Origin: Verrucomicrobiales bacterium
GTDB taxonomy: Bacteria; Verrucomicrobiota; Verrucomicrobiia; Verrucomicrobiales; DEV007
Assembly (NCBI GenBank): GCA_002698785.1
Contig: PAAG01000009.1
Location: forward strand, 87,523 to 151,522
DNA length: 64,000 nt
Reading direction: 5' to 3'
Made by a program: the position numbers and the translations under genes. The notes beneath the pieces were generated by a model. It made no database searches, was not told where the DNA came from, and worked only from the letters and a program-made list of their open reading frames with translations. Positions 16,730 to 25,327 of the stretch are shown here, piece by piece (the first letter of the stretch is position 1; every line of letters starts with the position of its first letter).

Positions 16730-18169
16730 ATGACAGCTCCTCACATCCCCATCCTTCGTCAGGGTAAGGTCTACAAGAGCCTCGACGTTCAAACTGTGAA
16801 CCAGCTAGGCACCGATGAACCCGCGGCTGAAATCAGTTTCGCCTGCGCGGACATGATCAAATATGACCTGAATAAAATGGGTCAAGCCCGAGAGGCGCTG
16901 AAGAAGTTCAGCTGCAAGGAGTTGGTCGATATTACCAAGAAAGCAGGGGAAATATTCCTGAACGACGATCTTCCGATCGGTACGGATGGAATGATGCAGT
17001 CACCAGAGGACTATGTGATGTCTCTCGCTGCCACAAGTGGGCTTCCTCATTCGCTCATTCGAATGAACATGAAGCGGCTTGGAGGGATCTTCGATCAGAT
17101 TGACTTGATCTTCCGCGGCTTGACTCGTGGTCTTGATTGGGACGTCCTCGACAAAGGCTACGGCGAGCAGGGCGGGGCACCCGTCAGCTTTTCAGCGACG
17201 ACGAACGAACTCGCAGTCATCCTCCCGAGTAACTCTCCCGCAGTGAATGCGCTCTGGATTCCGTCCATCGCGATGAAAGTTCCGGTGCTTCTGAAGCCCG
17301 GCCGCGAAGAGCCATGGACGCCTTGGCGTGTCATTCAGGCGTTCATTAAAGCGGGTTGTCCCGCAGAGGCCTTCAGCCTGTATCCGACTCAGCACGATGG
17401 ATCCGGAGCGATCATTCGTCGCGGCGGCAGGGTTATGCTTTTCGGCGACGACTCCACGGTGAAGCAATACGAAAACGACGAGCGCATCGAGGTGCATGGC
17501 ACCGGTTACTCGAAGTTCCTCATCGGAGAAGACGAGATCGAAAACTGGGAGAAATACATCGACACCATTGTTGAGTCCGTTTCTGCTAACTCAGGTCGAA
17601 GCTGTATCTGCACCTCTACAATTGTTGTCCCGAAATACGGAGACGAAATTGCCGAGGCAGTCGCCAAGCGTGTGGCAGAAATTAAACCTCTCGCTCAGGA
17701 TGATCCCGAAGCGAAACTTTCGGGCTTCGCGAATCCGAAATTTGCTGAATGGATTAATGCTGCCGTCGAAGAAGGGCTCTCATCCGGGGGCGCAGTCGAC
17801 GTAACTGCCCAGTATCGCGAAGGCGAGAGGTTCCAGGAGCGAGAGGGGATGAACTACCTCCAGCCGACTATTATTCGCGTCGATGGATTCGATCAGGATT
17901 TGGCCGTTCGCGAGTTTCTGTTTCCGTTTGCCAGCGTGGTGGAATGTCCTCAGGCTGAAATGCTTGAGAAGATCGGGCCATCTCTCGTGGTGACTGCTGT
18001 CACAAAGGATATCGACTGGATCAACAAGCTATTTGATTGTCCTCACATCGACCGTCTCAACGTCGGAAATGTGCCGACAAACCGGATCAAGTGGGATCAA
18101 CCGCACGAGGGCAACCTCTTCGAGTTCCTGTATACGCGCCGTTCTTTCCAGATTGCGGAGATTGCCTGA
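16730..18169 (+). CDS. Aldehyde dehydrogenase family reductase (EhpG/LuxC-like role)
   Basis: The 479-residue protein has the aldehyde dehydrogenase fold. The cofactor-site stretch is LAVILPSNSPAVNALWIPSIAMKVPVLLKPG and the catalytic loop NSGRSCIC carries Cys292, the expected nucleophile, with a second Cys at 294. Later come PTIIRVDG and REFLFPFASVV, typical of the oligomer and substrate region. Members placed beside a truncated adenylating enzyme (EhpG, LuxC-like) run in the reductive direction, accepting acyl from acyl-AMP or thioester and releasing an aldehyde. Between an EhpF-like gene and an alcohol dehydrogenase, the same acid-to-aldehyde role is likely. Spacings of 19 and 20 bases support one operon. 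Confidence 0.82.
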   Translation: MTAPHIPILRQGKVYKSLDVQTVNQLGTDEPAAEISFACADMIKYDLNKMGQAREALKKFSCKELVDITKKAGEIFLNDDLPIGTDGMMQSPEDYVMSLAATSGLPHSLIRMNMKRLGGIFDQIDLIFRGLTRGLDWDVLDKGYGEQGGAPVSFSATTNELAVILPSNSPAVNALWIPSIAMKVPVLLKPGREEPWTPWRVIQAFIKAGCPAEAFSLYPTQHDGSGAIIRRGGRVMLFGDDSTVKQYENDERIEVHGTGYSKFLIGEDEIENWEKYIDTIVESVSANSGRSCICTSTIVVPKYGDEIAEAVAKRVAEIKPLAQDDPEAKLSGFANPKFAEWINAAVEEGLSSGGAVDVTAQYREGERFQEREGMNYLQPTIIRVDGFDQDLAVREFLFPFASVVECPQAEMLEKIGPSLVVTAVTKDIDWINKLFDCPHIDRLNVGNVPTNRIKWDQPHEGNLFEFLYTRRSFQIAEIA

Positions 18170-18189
18170 GGAAGTAGGGTCCTTTCCCA

Positions 18190-19362
18190 ATGCCGAACGA
18201 TATGCTTTCGATCGAGGCGCTTTGCGCCGGACTCGACCTACCTGACTGGGTTCTCAATTTCGAGCATTCGGCAGGGAGACGAGTTGTTTTCGGTCCGGGG
18301 AAGCTCGATGTGTTGGGCTCTGAGGCGGAATCCATAGGGGCGAAAAAGGCCCTGATCGTGACCGATCCCGGGATTGCGCAGACCGGTGCCGTAGAGAGAT
18401 CAATCGGCATTCTTGCAAAACACGGTATTGGCGTGGTCGTCTACGATCAAGTCCGGGAGAATCCGACCACTGAGGATGTCGACCGTTGCGTAGCGGTAGC
18501 CTCTTCGGGCGAGATTGATCTTATCATTGGTCTCGGCGGCGGTTCAAGCATGGATACCGCCAAAGGGTGCAACTTTATCCTGACCAATGGTGGAACGATG
18601 CACGACTACTGGGGCGTCAATAAAGCAACCAAACCGATGCTGCCATTGATCGCCGTGCCGACAACGTCCGGCACCGGCAGCGAATGTCAGAGTTTTGCCT
18701 TGATCGCCGACGTGAAGACCCACGCGAAAATGGCGTGCGGGGATACGAAGGCCGCAGCAGCCGTTGCCATTCTCGATCCTGAGCTGACGCTAACAATGCC
18801 CCGCAAAGTGACCGCCCATACAGGGATAGATGCAATCGCGCATGCTCTTGAGACAGCGGTCTGTAACAAGCGTACGGAAATTTCTTCGGCGTATTCCCGA
18901 GCAGGCTGGTTGTTGCTGGACGAAGGGCTGGATCGTGTCCTTGCCCATCCCGGAGATCTCGAAGCACGGGCCCGAATGCAGTTGGGGTCCGCTTTCGCTG
19001 GCACAGCGATTGAGAATTCGATGTTGGGAATTGCGCATTCCTGTGCAAACCCGCTGACCGCCCATTTTGGCATCGTTCATGGACAGGCAGTTGGGACGAT
19101 GTTGCCCCATGTAATCGAATTTAATCGAAGTAACGCAGATGCGGAGAAAGTGTATCATTCACTCTGCGACGGCGACCTGGCCTTGAAAATTCGGGATCAC
19201 CTTATTCGGGCCGATATGGCTGAGCCCCTGTCCGAACAGGGCGTAGACGAATCTCTCATCCCTCAGATGGCTGAGGAAGCGTCTGCGCAATGGACCGCAC
19301 AGTTCAATCCGGTCCCGGTTTCTGGGGCAGATGTCGAAATCGTTTATCGCGCAGCCTTTTGA
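18190..19362 (+). CDS. Iron-containing (group III) alcohol dehydrogenase
   Basis: The 390-residue protein has the family's nucleotide site GLGGGSSMDTAKG and PTTSGTGSE. The four metal ligands are present with the canonical spacing: Asp214, His218, His283 and His297 (steps of 4, 65 and 14). The AIAHALETAV and GIAHSCANPLTAHFGIVHG motifs surround them. It therefore should bind Fe(II) or Zn and interconvert an alcohol and an aldehyde with NAD(P)H in the cytoplasm. As last gene after an adenylating enzyme and an aldehyde-dehydrogenase-type reductase, it probably reduces the aldehyde they make. The substrate is unknown. Confidence 0.93.
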   Translation: MPNDMLSIEALCAGLDLPDWVLNFEHSAGRRVVFGPGKLDVLGSEAESIGAKKALIVTDPGIAQTGAVERSIGILAKHGIGVVVYDQVRENPTTEDVDRCVAVASSGEIDLIIGLGGGSSMDTAKGCNFILTNGGTMHDYWGVNKATKPMLPLIAVPTTSGTGSECQSFALIADVKTHAKMACGDTKAAAAVAILDPELTLTMPRKVTAHTGIDAIAHALETAVCNKRTEISSAYSRAGWLLLDEGLDRVLAHPGDLEARARMQLGSAFAGTAIENSMLGIAHSCANPLTAHFGIVHGQAVGTMLPHVIEFNRSNADAEKVYHSLCDGDLALKIRDHLIRADMAEPLSEQGVDESLIPQMAEEASAQWTAQFNPVPVSGADVEIVYRAAF

Positions 19363-19402
19363 TTCCCTTGGAATTTACGGTCACTTGTTATAGTGTCGGA
19401 TA

Positions 19403-20929
19403 ATGGGGGATTTTACTAGCGATGGCACTGGAAGTGCTAATAAGGAGGAGATGCTGGATCTCTTTTCCAATTACGAAGTCGGCGAATACTTTGACGAAGC
19501 TGTAACGTCTGAGGACGGTAAGCCACGTCTATCATACGAAGAGACCGTAAATTACTTTTCCAATCTCACTAAAGGGGATATGGACGCGAGTTTGCGATCT
19601 CTGGAGAGATTGTTTTTGAAGCAGGGTGTTACTTTTACTGTTTATTCGGACGGTCAGGGGACTGAGCGTATTTTTCCTTTTGATCCGTTTCCGAGGATCA
19701 TTCCCGCGGATGAGTGGGCTGGTGTGGAAGCTGGTTTGCGACAGCGAATCAAAGCGCTCAACATGTTCCTGAAAGACATCTATTCAGAACGGAGGATTTT
19801 GAAGGAAGGTGTGGTCCCTGACTACCTGGTCAAGACATCCAAGCACAACCGTTCGGAGTTTGCCGGACTGGAGCTTCCGCACGACACCTACATCCATATT
19901 TGTGGAACGGACCTCATTCGGGACAATGAGGGGACCTATCGAGTGCTGGAAGACAACGGGCGCTGTCCATCCGGTGTCTCCTACATGCTCGAAAACCGCT
20001 TGGCGATGAAGAGAACATTTCCCGATCTCTATCGCCAGATGGGAATCGAACCGGTGCGCAACTATCCGACAGAACTATTGAAAACCCTTCAGTCAGTTTC
20101 TCCTCGCCAGCAGGATACACCTGTCTGCGTTCTGCTCACTCCTGGGCATTTCAACAGCGCATATTTCGAACACACCTTTCTCGCCCAGCAAATGGGTATC
20201 GAGATCGTCGAAGGACGAGACCTTACCGTCGACAATGACCGAGTCTACATGCACACCACGAACGGCCTCGTGCAGGTGGATGTAATCTATCGAAGGATTG
20301 ACGACGATTTCCTCGATCCGAAATTTTTCCGCAGGGATTCCATGTTAGGAGTTCCGAATTTGATGAAAGCCTACCGCGCCGGGAACGTTTCGCTCGTAAA
20401 TGCGATCGGAACAGGAGTTGCCGACGATAAGGCAACGTACGCTTACGTTCCTGACATGATCCGATTCTATCTGTCGGAAGAGCCGATTCTCGCAAACGTA
20501 GACACCTTTCTTGGTGGACGAGAAGATGACCTGAAATACATGCTCGAAAACATGGAAGATCTCGTCATCAAGGCTGTGGACGAAGCTGGTGGATACGGAA
20601 TGCTCCTCGGGCCGTATTCCACAAAGGAAGAAATAGAAAGTTTTCGACAGAAAGTTAAAGCGAATCCCCGTGGATACATTGGCCAGCCAGTGATCCAGCT
20701 CTCACGACATCCCACTTTTGTGGACGGAAAGTTGGAAGGAAGACACATTGATCTACGACCGTTTATTTTGACGGGGAAAGAGACTTCCGTCATCCCGGGA
20801 GGTCTGACTCGAGTTGCCTTGAGGAAAGGTTCGCTGGTCGTCAATTCCTCACAGGGCGGAGGCAGTAAAGACACATGGGTGCTTCGAGACCCTGCTACGT
20901 TCCCTGCGCCTGAAACCCCCACGAACTAA
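19403..20929 (+). CDS. Circularly permuted type 2 ATP-grasp protein
   Basis: The 508-residue protein matches the COG2308-type ATP-grasp family with permuted subdomains. Marker phrases are [25 protein letters not shown] near the start, [41 protein letters not shown] and the C-terminal [19 protein letters not shown], with the [20 protein letters not shown] segment. Such proteins are predicted amide or peptide-bond ligases, always found with alpha-E and transglutaminase-like partners, as here. An S/G-rich STKEE loop and a basic residue in DLVIK would bind ATP. It opens the five-gene set; the next gene begins six bases after its stop. Confidence 0.9.
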   Translation: MGDFTSDGTGSANKEEMLDLFSNYEVGEYFDEAVTSEDGKPRLSYEETVNYFSNLTKGDMDASLRSLERLFLKQGVTFTVYSDGQGTERIFPFDPFPRIIPADEWAGVEAGLRQRIKALNMFLKDIYSERRILKEGVVPDYLVKTSKHNRSEFAGLELPHDTYIHICGTDLIRDNEGTYRVLEDNGRCPSGVSYMLENRLAMKRTFPDLYRQMGIEPVRNYPTELLKTLQSVSPRQQDTPVCVLLTPGHFNSAYFEHTFLAQQMGIEIVEGRDLTVDNDRVYMHTTNGLVQVDVIYRRIDDDFLDPKFFRRDSMLGVPNLMKAYRAGNVSLVNAIGTGVADDKATYAYVPDMIRFYLSEEPILANVDTFLGGREDDLKYMLENMEDLVIKAVDEAGGYGMLLGPYSTKEEIESFRQKVKANPRGYIGQPVIQLSRHPTFVDGKLEGRHIDLRPFILTGKETSVIPGGLTRVALRKGSLVVNSSQGGGSKDTWVLRDPATFPAPETPTN

Positions 20930-20935
20930 TTACTT

Positions 20936-21937
20936 ATGCTCTCAAGAGTTGCAGAAAGTCTTTTTTGGATGAGCCGCCATATTGAGCGGGCAGATAACCT
21001 CGCTCGCCTCGTTACGGCTCATCAGAATGAATTAATGGATACGACCTCGGCGATGTCCGGGGAAGCACATGTCTGGCACCCGTTGTTGGAAGTGACCGCC
21101 ATGGGAGACGAGAGTTCTTCCGAAGGAGTGGTCACCTATATGGTGAGTTCCGAAGACAACCTCGATAGCATTGTGAACTGTGTTTTTCAGGCGAGGGAAA
21201 ATGCCCGAGCCATTCGGGACCAGATTTCCGATGAGATGTGGTTGGAGTTGAATGAACTTCGGCTCGACATCAAAAACCTCGACCCGTCTGGGCCTGATTA
21301 TCATCAGACCATTTGCGAGATGGTAATGCGGTCTGCTCTTCAGTTTCGCGGAATCGTCGCCACAACTCTTCCGCGGACTGATGTGTGGGCTTTTCAGGCT
21401 TTGGGGGAATACATTGAGCGTGCCGACAAGACGAGCCGTATTGTCGATTTGCCGCACTTCCTTCCTGACGATGATTCCGGCAGTGCATGGAACACCATGC
21501 TACGCGCTTGCAGTGCCACGGCGGAATACCGTCAAAAATACGGAGGAGAAGTGAACTCGGTGAACGCACCGACACTTCTTCTGCTTTCGACTACATTTCC
21601 GAGGTCGGTTCGCTACTGCGTAAAGCGGATGAACGAGCTGCTTCACAGAATTTCAGGATCCGCCGACGATGACTACACCAACGAGGCGGAGCGCGCGACT
21701 GGCGCTCTCCTTGCTCGCATCAATTACTCAGGTGTGGAAGAGATTGGTGAGATGGGGCTTCACGAGTATGTCGACGCGATCCAAGTGGATTTGAACAACA
21801 TCGGTTTTCAGATCGGGATGCGCTACTTCCTGAGAACGTGGGATGCACCACCGGCCAGTGCAGAAGAATATGTGACGAGCCGCATGCAGGCTCAGGCCTG
21901 GAGACATCAGCAGCAGCAGGAACAACAACAGCAATAA
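20936..21937 (+). CDS. Alpha-E domain protein (DUF403)
   Basis: The 333-residue all-helical protein starts MLSRVAESLFWMSRHIERADNLARL, the invariant opening of the alpha-E family (LSR.AE.LFW..RY.ERAEN.AR), and repeats it as GEYIERADKTSRIVD further in. Conserved glutamate and arginine residues in these helices are thought to form an active or binding site. The protein partners the ATP-grasp enzyme encoded immediately upstream. The C-terminus is a low-complexity glutamine tract (HQQQQEQQQQ) that is probably disordered and is not part of the family. Confidence 0.92.
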   Translation: MLSRVAESLFWMSRHIERADNLARLVTAHQNELMDTTSAMSGEAHVWHPLLEVTAMGDESSSEGVVTYMVSSEDNLDSIVNCVFQARENARAIRDQISDEMWLELNELRLDIKNLDPSGPDYHQTICEMVMRSALQFRGIVATTLPRTDVWAFQALGEYIERADKTSRIVDLPHFLPDDDSGSAWNTMLRACSATAEYRQKYGGEVNSVNAPTLLLLSTTFPRSVRYCVKRMNELLHRISGSADDDYTNEAERATGALLARINYSGVEEIGEMGLHEYVDAIQVDLNNIGFQIGMRYFLRTWDAPPASAEEYVTSRMQAQAWRHQQQQEQQQQ

Positions 21938-21962
21938 ATACCTTCCCGAAACACATCCTTGT

Positions 21963-24900
21963 ATGTCAATCAACGTAGCGCTTTACCATCGTACCACCTA
22001 CAAGTACGAAAAAGAGATCACGGTACACCCGCAGATCGTTCGGCTCAGACCGGCACCTCACTGCCGCACACCCATCCTCTCATATTCTCTTAGGATTGAG
22101 CCAGCCGAGCACTTCATAAACTGGCAGCAGGATGCCTACGGAAACTACCTCGCTCGATTGGTATTTCCGGAGAAGACAGACGTTTTCGATATTACAGTCG
22201 ACTTGGTGGCCGATATGACGTCGGTCAATCCATTCGATTTCTTCATCGAAACATCTGCGGAAGAGTATCCTTTTCAGTACAATGATAGGGTGAAAGTTGA
22301 TTTGGCTCCGTATCTTGAGCTCTCTCCGTGTTCTTTCGCACTCGATCTACTTGTCGAAGATTTGGCGCCGAAGAAAAAGCTTCGGACAATCGATTTTCTG
22401 GTCCAGTTGAATCAGAAACTTCAGAGCATGATTGCCTACCAGATCCGCATGGAGCCTGGGGTGCAGAGTTGTCAGGAGACGCTCGACAGGGGAAAGGGTT
22501 CATGCCGAGACTCTGCGTTTCTCTTAGCTCAGTTGCTACGGCGGTTTGGACTGGCCTCACGATTTGTTTCTGGCTATCTCGTTCAGCTCGCATCCGATGA
22601 GAAATCTCTCGATGGCCCTTCCGGACCGGAGAGTGATTTCACTGATTTGCACGCTTGGACAGAAGTCTATTTGCCTGGCGCTGGGTGGGTAGGTCTCGAT
22701 CCAACATCCGGTTTGATGGCTGGTGAGGGACACATCCCTCTCGCGTGTACTCCAGAACCTACAAGTGCTGCACCTGTGACTGGAGCGGTTGAGCCATGCG
22801 AGACTGAATTCGAATTCGCCAACGAAGTCACACGAGTTCACGAAGATCCAAGGGTCACCAAGCCTTACACTGAATCTGAGTGGAAGTCCGTGTTTGAAGT
22901 GGGTGAGGAAGTCGACAGGAGGCTCAATGCTGGCGATGTCAGGCTGACGATGGGTGGGGAACCTACCTTTGTGTCAATCGACGACATGGAAGGTTCTGAA
23001 TGGAATACCGTTGCCGACAGTCCGAAGAAGAGGGAACTCGCGATCGATCTGACATACCGTCTTCAGGAAGCTTTCGCACCGGGCGGTATGATCTGGTTTG
23101 GGGAAGGGAAGTGGTATCCCGGAGAGCCGCTGCCACGTTGGGCCTACGGCATATTCTGGCGAAAAGATGGATTTCCAATTTGGCGAGATAGATCACTGCT
23201 TGCTGATCCGGCTCGTGCAGGATCGTGCGAGATTGAGGATGCCGGGAAGATGGCTCACAAACTCGCCGAGGTTCTGCGTATTCCTGATGAGTGTGTAGTT
23301 CCAGCTTTTGAAGATATCGAGTATTACCGCTGGTGGGCGGGAACTCTTCCATCATTCGAGAAAATCGATGATGCCAGTGAGAATGATACGTTGGAGCGTC
23401 GTCGTCTGGCGGAGCTTGAGAGGCGAGGGATCGATAAACCTGTCGGTTTTGTAATTCCGATGCTCGTCAGCGAGAGAAGCGGTCGATGGACTGGCTCGGT
23501 CTGGAATCTTCGTCGAGACAGACTTTACCTCACCCCGGGGACCTCAGCTATGGGGTTGCGGCTTCCTTTGGATTCGATCCGCAAGGCAACGAAAAAGGAC
23601 CATATCAAAGAGCGTTCTCCGATGACAAAGGGGCTCCCTCCATTGGACGAAGATCCGCTCGGTATTTACGATGGGTTTGAACAGCCGGATGTATTTGAAG
23701 ATGATGGCGCTTGGGTTCCACGGACAGCAATCACTTTTGAAGTGCGCGAAGGGCGAATTCACGCGTTTCTACCTCCGACTGGTCGAGTAGAGGATTACCT
23801 CCAGCTTGTTTCAGCCATCGAAGCTGCGGCTGTAGAATCCGGGCTGAAAGTCGTTATCGAGGGATACGAGCCTCCCAAAGACTCTCGTATTGAGAGTATG
23901 AAGGTGACGCCTGACCCAGGGGTTATCGAGGTCAATATCCACCCATCGGCAAGTTGGAAGGAACTGGTCGAGCGCACATCTCGTCTCTACGAAGAAGCGA
24001 GGCTGTCACGTCTGGGAACGGAAAAGTTCATGATCGATGGGCGCCATACCGGAACCGGTGGTGGTAACCACGTCGTTATTGGTGGTCAAACTCCCGCCGA
24101 TAGTCCCTTCCTGAGGCGTCCGGATCTACTGGCCAGCCTTGTGACCTACTGGCAGCATCACCCTGGACTTTCCTACTTGTTTTCGGGGCTGTTCATCGGA
24201 CCTACAAGTCAGGCCCCTCGCGTGGATGAAGCGCGCGACGACCAGTTGTATGAGTTGGAGATTGCTGTTGCCGCTCTTCACCGGGGCGTGAGCAACCCGG
24301 GAATGGTGGATCGCATCATGCGCCACCTCCTCACTGACCTGACAGGGAACACTCACCGCGCAGAATTCTGTATCGATAAGATGTGTTCTCCGGACTCGGC
24401 GTCTGGACAGCTCGGATTGCTTGAACTGCGTGCATTTGAGATGCCTCCGCACAAACATATGGCGTTGGTGCAGTCGCTTCTCGTACGTGCGCTCATTGCC
24501 ATGTTCTGGGATAAACCATTCAAGGCTCGCCCGGTGCGTTGGGGCACAGCTCTACACGACCGTTTTCTTCTCCCTCATTTTGTGTGGGAAGACGTGCGAG
24601 AGGTATGTGAGGATCTACAGGCGGTCGGGATACCATTTCAGTTGGAATGGCTTGCTCCGTTCCAGGAATTCAGATTTCCACGCTTCGGAACTGTTGTTCA
24701 CAAGGGAATGAAGCTTGAAGTGAGGACTGCCTTGGAGCCTTGGCACGTTTTAGGAGAAGAGTCTTCCAGTCAGGGTACTTCTCGCTACGTTGATTCCTCC
24801 CTGGAAAGACTTCAGGTTCTCGTGACAGGAATCAACAAAAGCCGTCACGTTCTGCTCTGCAACGGCCGTAGAGTGCCGCTGACCGACACCGGAGTGAACC

Positions 24901-25316
24901 AGGAGTTTGTCGGTGGTGTCAGATTCAAGGCATGGAACCCAGTATCATCTTTGCATCCGATGATCGACGCACAATCAGAGTTGGTATTTGATATCGTCGA
25001 TGTGCGAAATAAGAAATCCATCGGAGGATGCGTTTACTACGTTTCCCACCCGGGAGGCAGAAGCTTCGAAACATTCCCAGTCAATGCGCGCGAGGCGGAA
25101 TCCCGCCGTATCGCTCGATTCTGGGAAGATGGGCACACTGCGGGCACGATTGAAGTGGATACTGTCGTTCCTCCTCCGAGTGGTTCAGGGCGATTTGAAG
25201 CTCGGCCTGGAGGTGTTGATCTTACGGTAGTTCCGCAGGAATGGCCGAATCTGGAGTTTCCACATACCCTTGATTTGCGTGCTCCTTCGGGCTTGCAAGC
25301 TTTTGATTACGAGTAA
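21963..25316 (+). CDS. Large transglutaminase-like protein with DUF2126 region
   Basis: The 1117-residue cytoplasmic protein has a bacterial transglutaminase N-terminal beta domain (ALYHRTTYKYEKEITVHPQIVRLRP), then a cysteine-peptidase-type transglutaminase core with Cys181 (GKGSCRDSAFLL), His230 (DLHAWTEVYLPG) and Asp246 (GWVGLDPTSG). From about residue 310 onward it carries the long DUF2126 region, with phrases such as RLTMGGEPTFVSIDDMEG, WFGEGKWYPGEPLPRWAYG and RHTGTGGGNHVVIGG. This is the common full-length form in ATP-grasp/alpha-E operons. The core may cleave or transfer peptide amides; the DUF2126 part is uncharacterised. All three triad residues are present, so activity is plausible. 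Confidence 0.92.
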   Translation: MSINVALYHRTTYKYEKEITVHPQIVRLRPAPHCRTPILSYSLRIEPAEHFINWQQDAYGNYLARLVFPEKTDVFDITVDLVADMTSVNPFDFFIETSAEEYPFQYNDRVKVDLAPYLELSPCSFALDLLVEDLAPKKKLRTIDFLVQLNQKLQSMIAYQIRMEPGVQSCQETLDRGKGSCRDSAFLLAQLLRRFGLASRFVSGYLVQLASDEKSLDGPSGPESDFTDLHAWTEVYLPGAGWVGLDPTSGLMAGEGHIPLACTPEPTSAAPVTGAVEPCETEFEFANEVTRVHEDPRVTKPYTESEWKSVFEVGEEVDRRLNAGDVRLTMGGEPTFVSIDDMEGSEWNTVADSPKKRELAIDLTYRLQEAFAPGGMIWFGEGKWYPGEPLPRWAYGIFWRKDGFPIWRDRSLLADPARAGSCEIEDAGKMAHKLAEVLRIPDECVVPAFEDIEYYRWWAGTLPSFEKIDDASENDTLERRRLAELERRGIDKPVGFVIPMLVSERSGRWTGSVWNLRRDRLYLTPGTSAMGLRLPLDSIRKATKKDHIKERSPMTKGLPPLDEDPLGIYDGFEQPDVFEDDGAWVPRTAITFEVREGRIHAFLPPTGRVEDYLQLVSAIEAAAVESGLKVVIEGYEPPKDSRIESMKVTPDPGVIEVNIHPSASWKELVERTSRLYEEARLSRLGTEKFMIDGRHTGTGGGNHVVIGGQTPADSPFLRRPDLLASLVTYWQHHPGLSYLFSGLFIGPTSQAPRVDEARDDQLYELEIAVAALHRGVSNPGMVDRIMRHLLTDLTGNTHRAEFCIDKMCSPDSASGQLGLLELRAFEMPPHKHMALVQSLLVRALIAMFWDKPFKARPVRWGTALHDRFLLPHFVWEDVREVCEDLQAVGIPFQLEWLAPFQEFRFPRFGTVVHKGMKLEVRTALEPWHVLGEESSSQGTSRYVDSSLERLQVLVTGINKSRHVLLCNGRRVPLTDTGVNQEFVGGVRFKAWNPVSSLHPMIDAQSELVFDIVDVRNKKSIGGCVYYVSHPGGRSFETFPVNAREAESRRIARFWEDGHTAGTIEVDTVVPPPSGSGRFEARPGGVDLTVVPQEWPNLEFPHTLDLRAPSGLQAFDYE

Positions 25317-25327
25317 GTTTCGGGGCG

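Noticed and set aside
21880..21940. CAG/CAA repeat at the end of the alpha-E gene as a possible repeat element
   Set aside because: It only encodes a short glutamine tail of the protein and shows no wider repeat structure.
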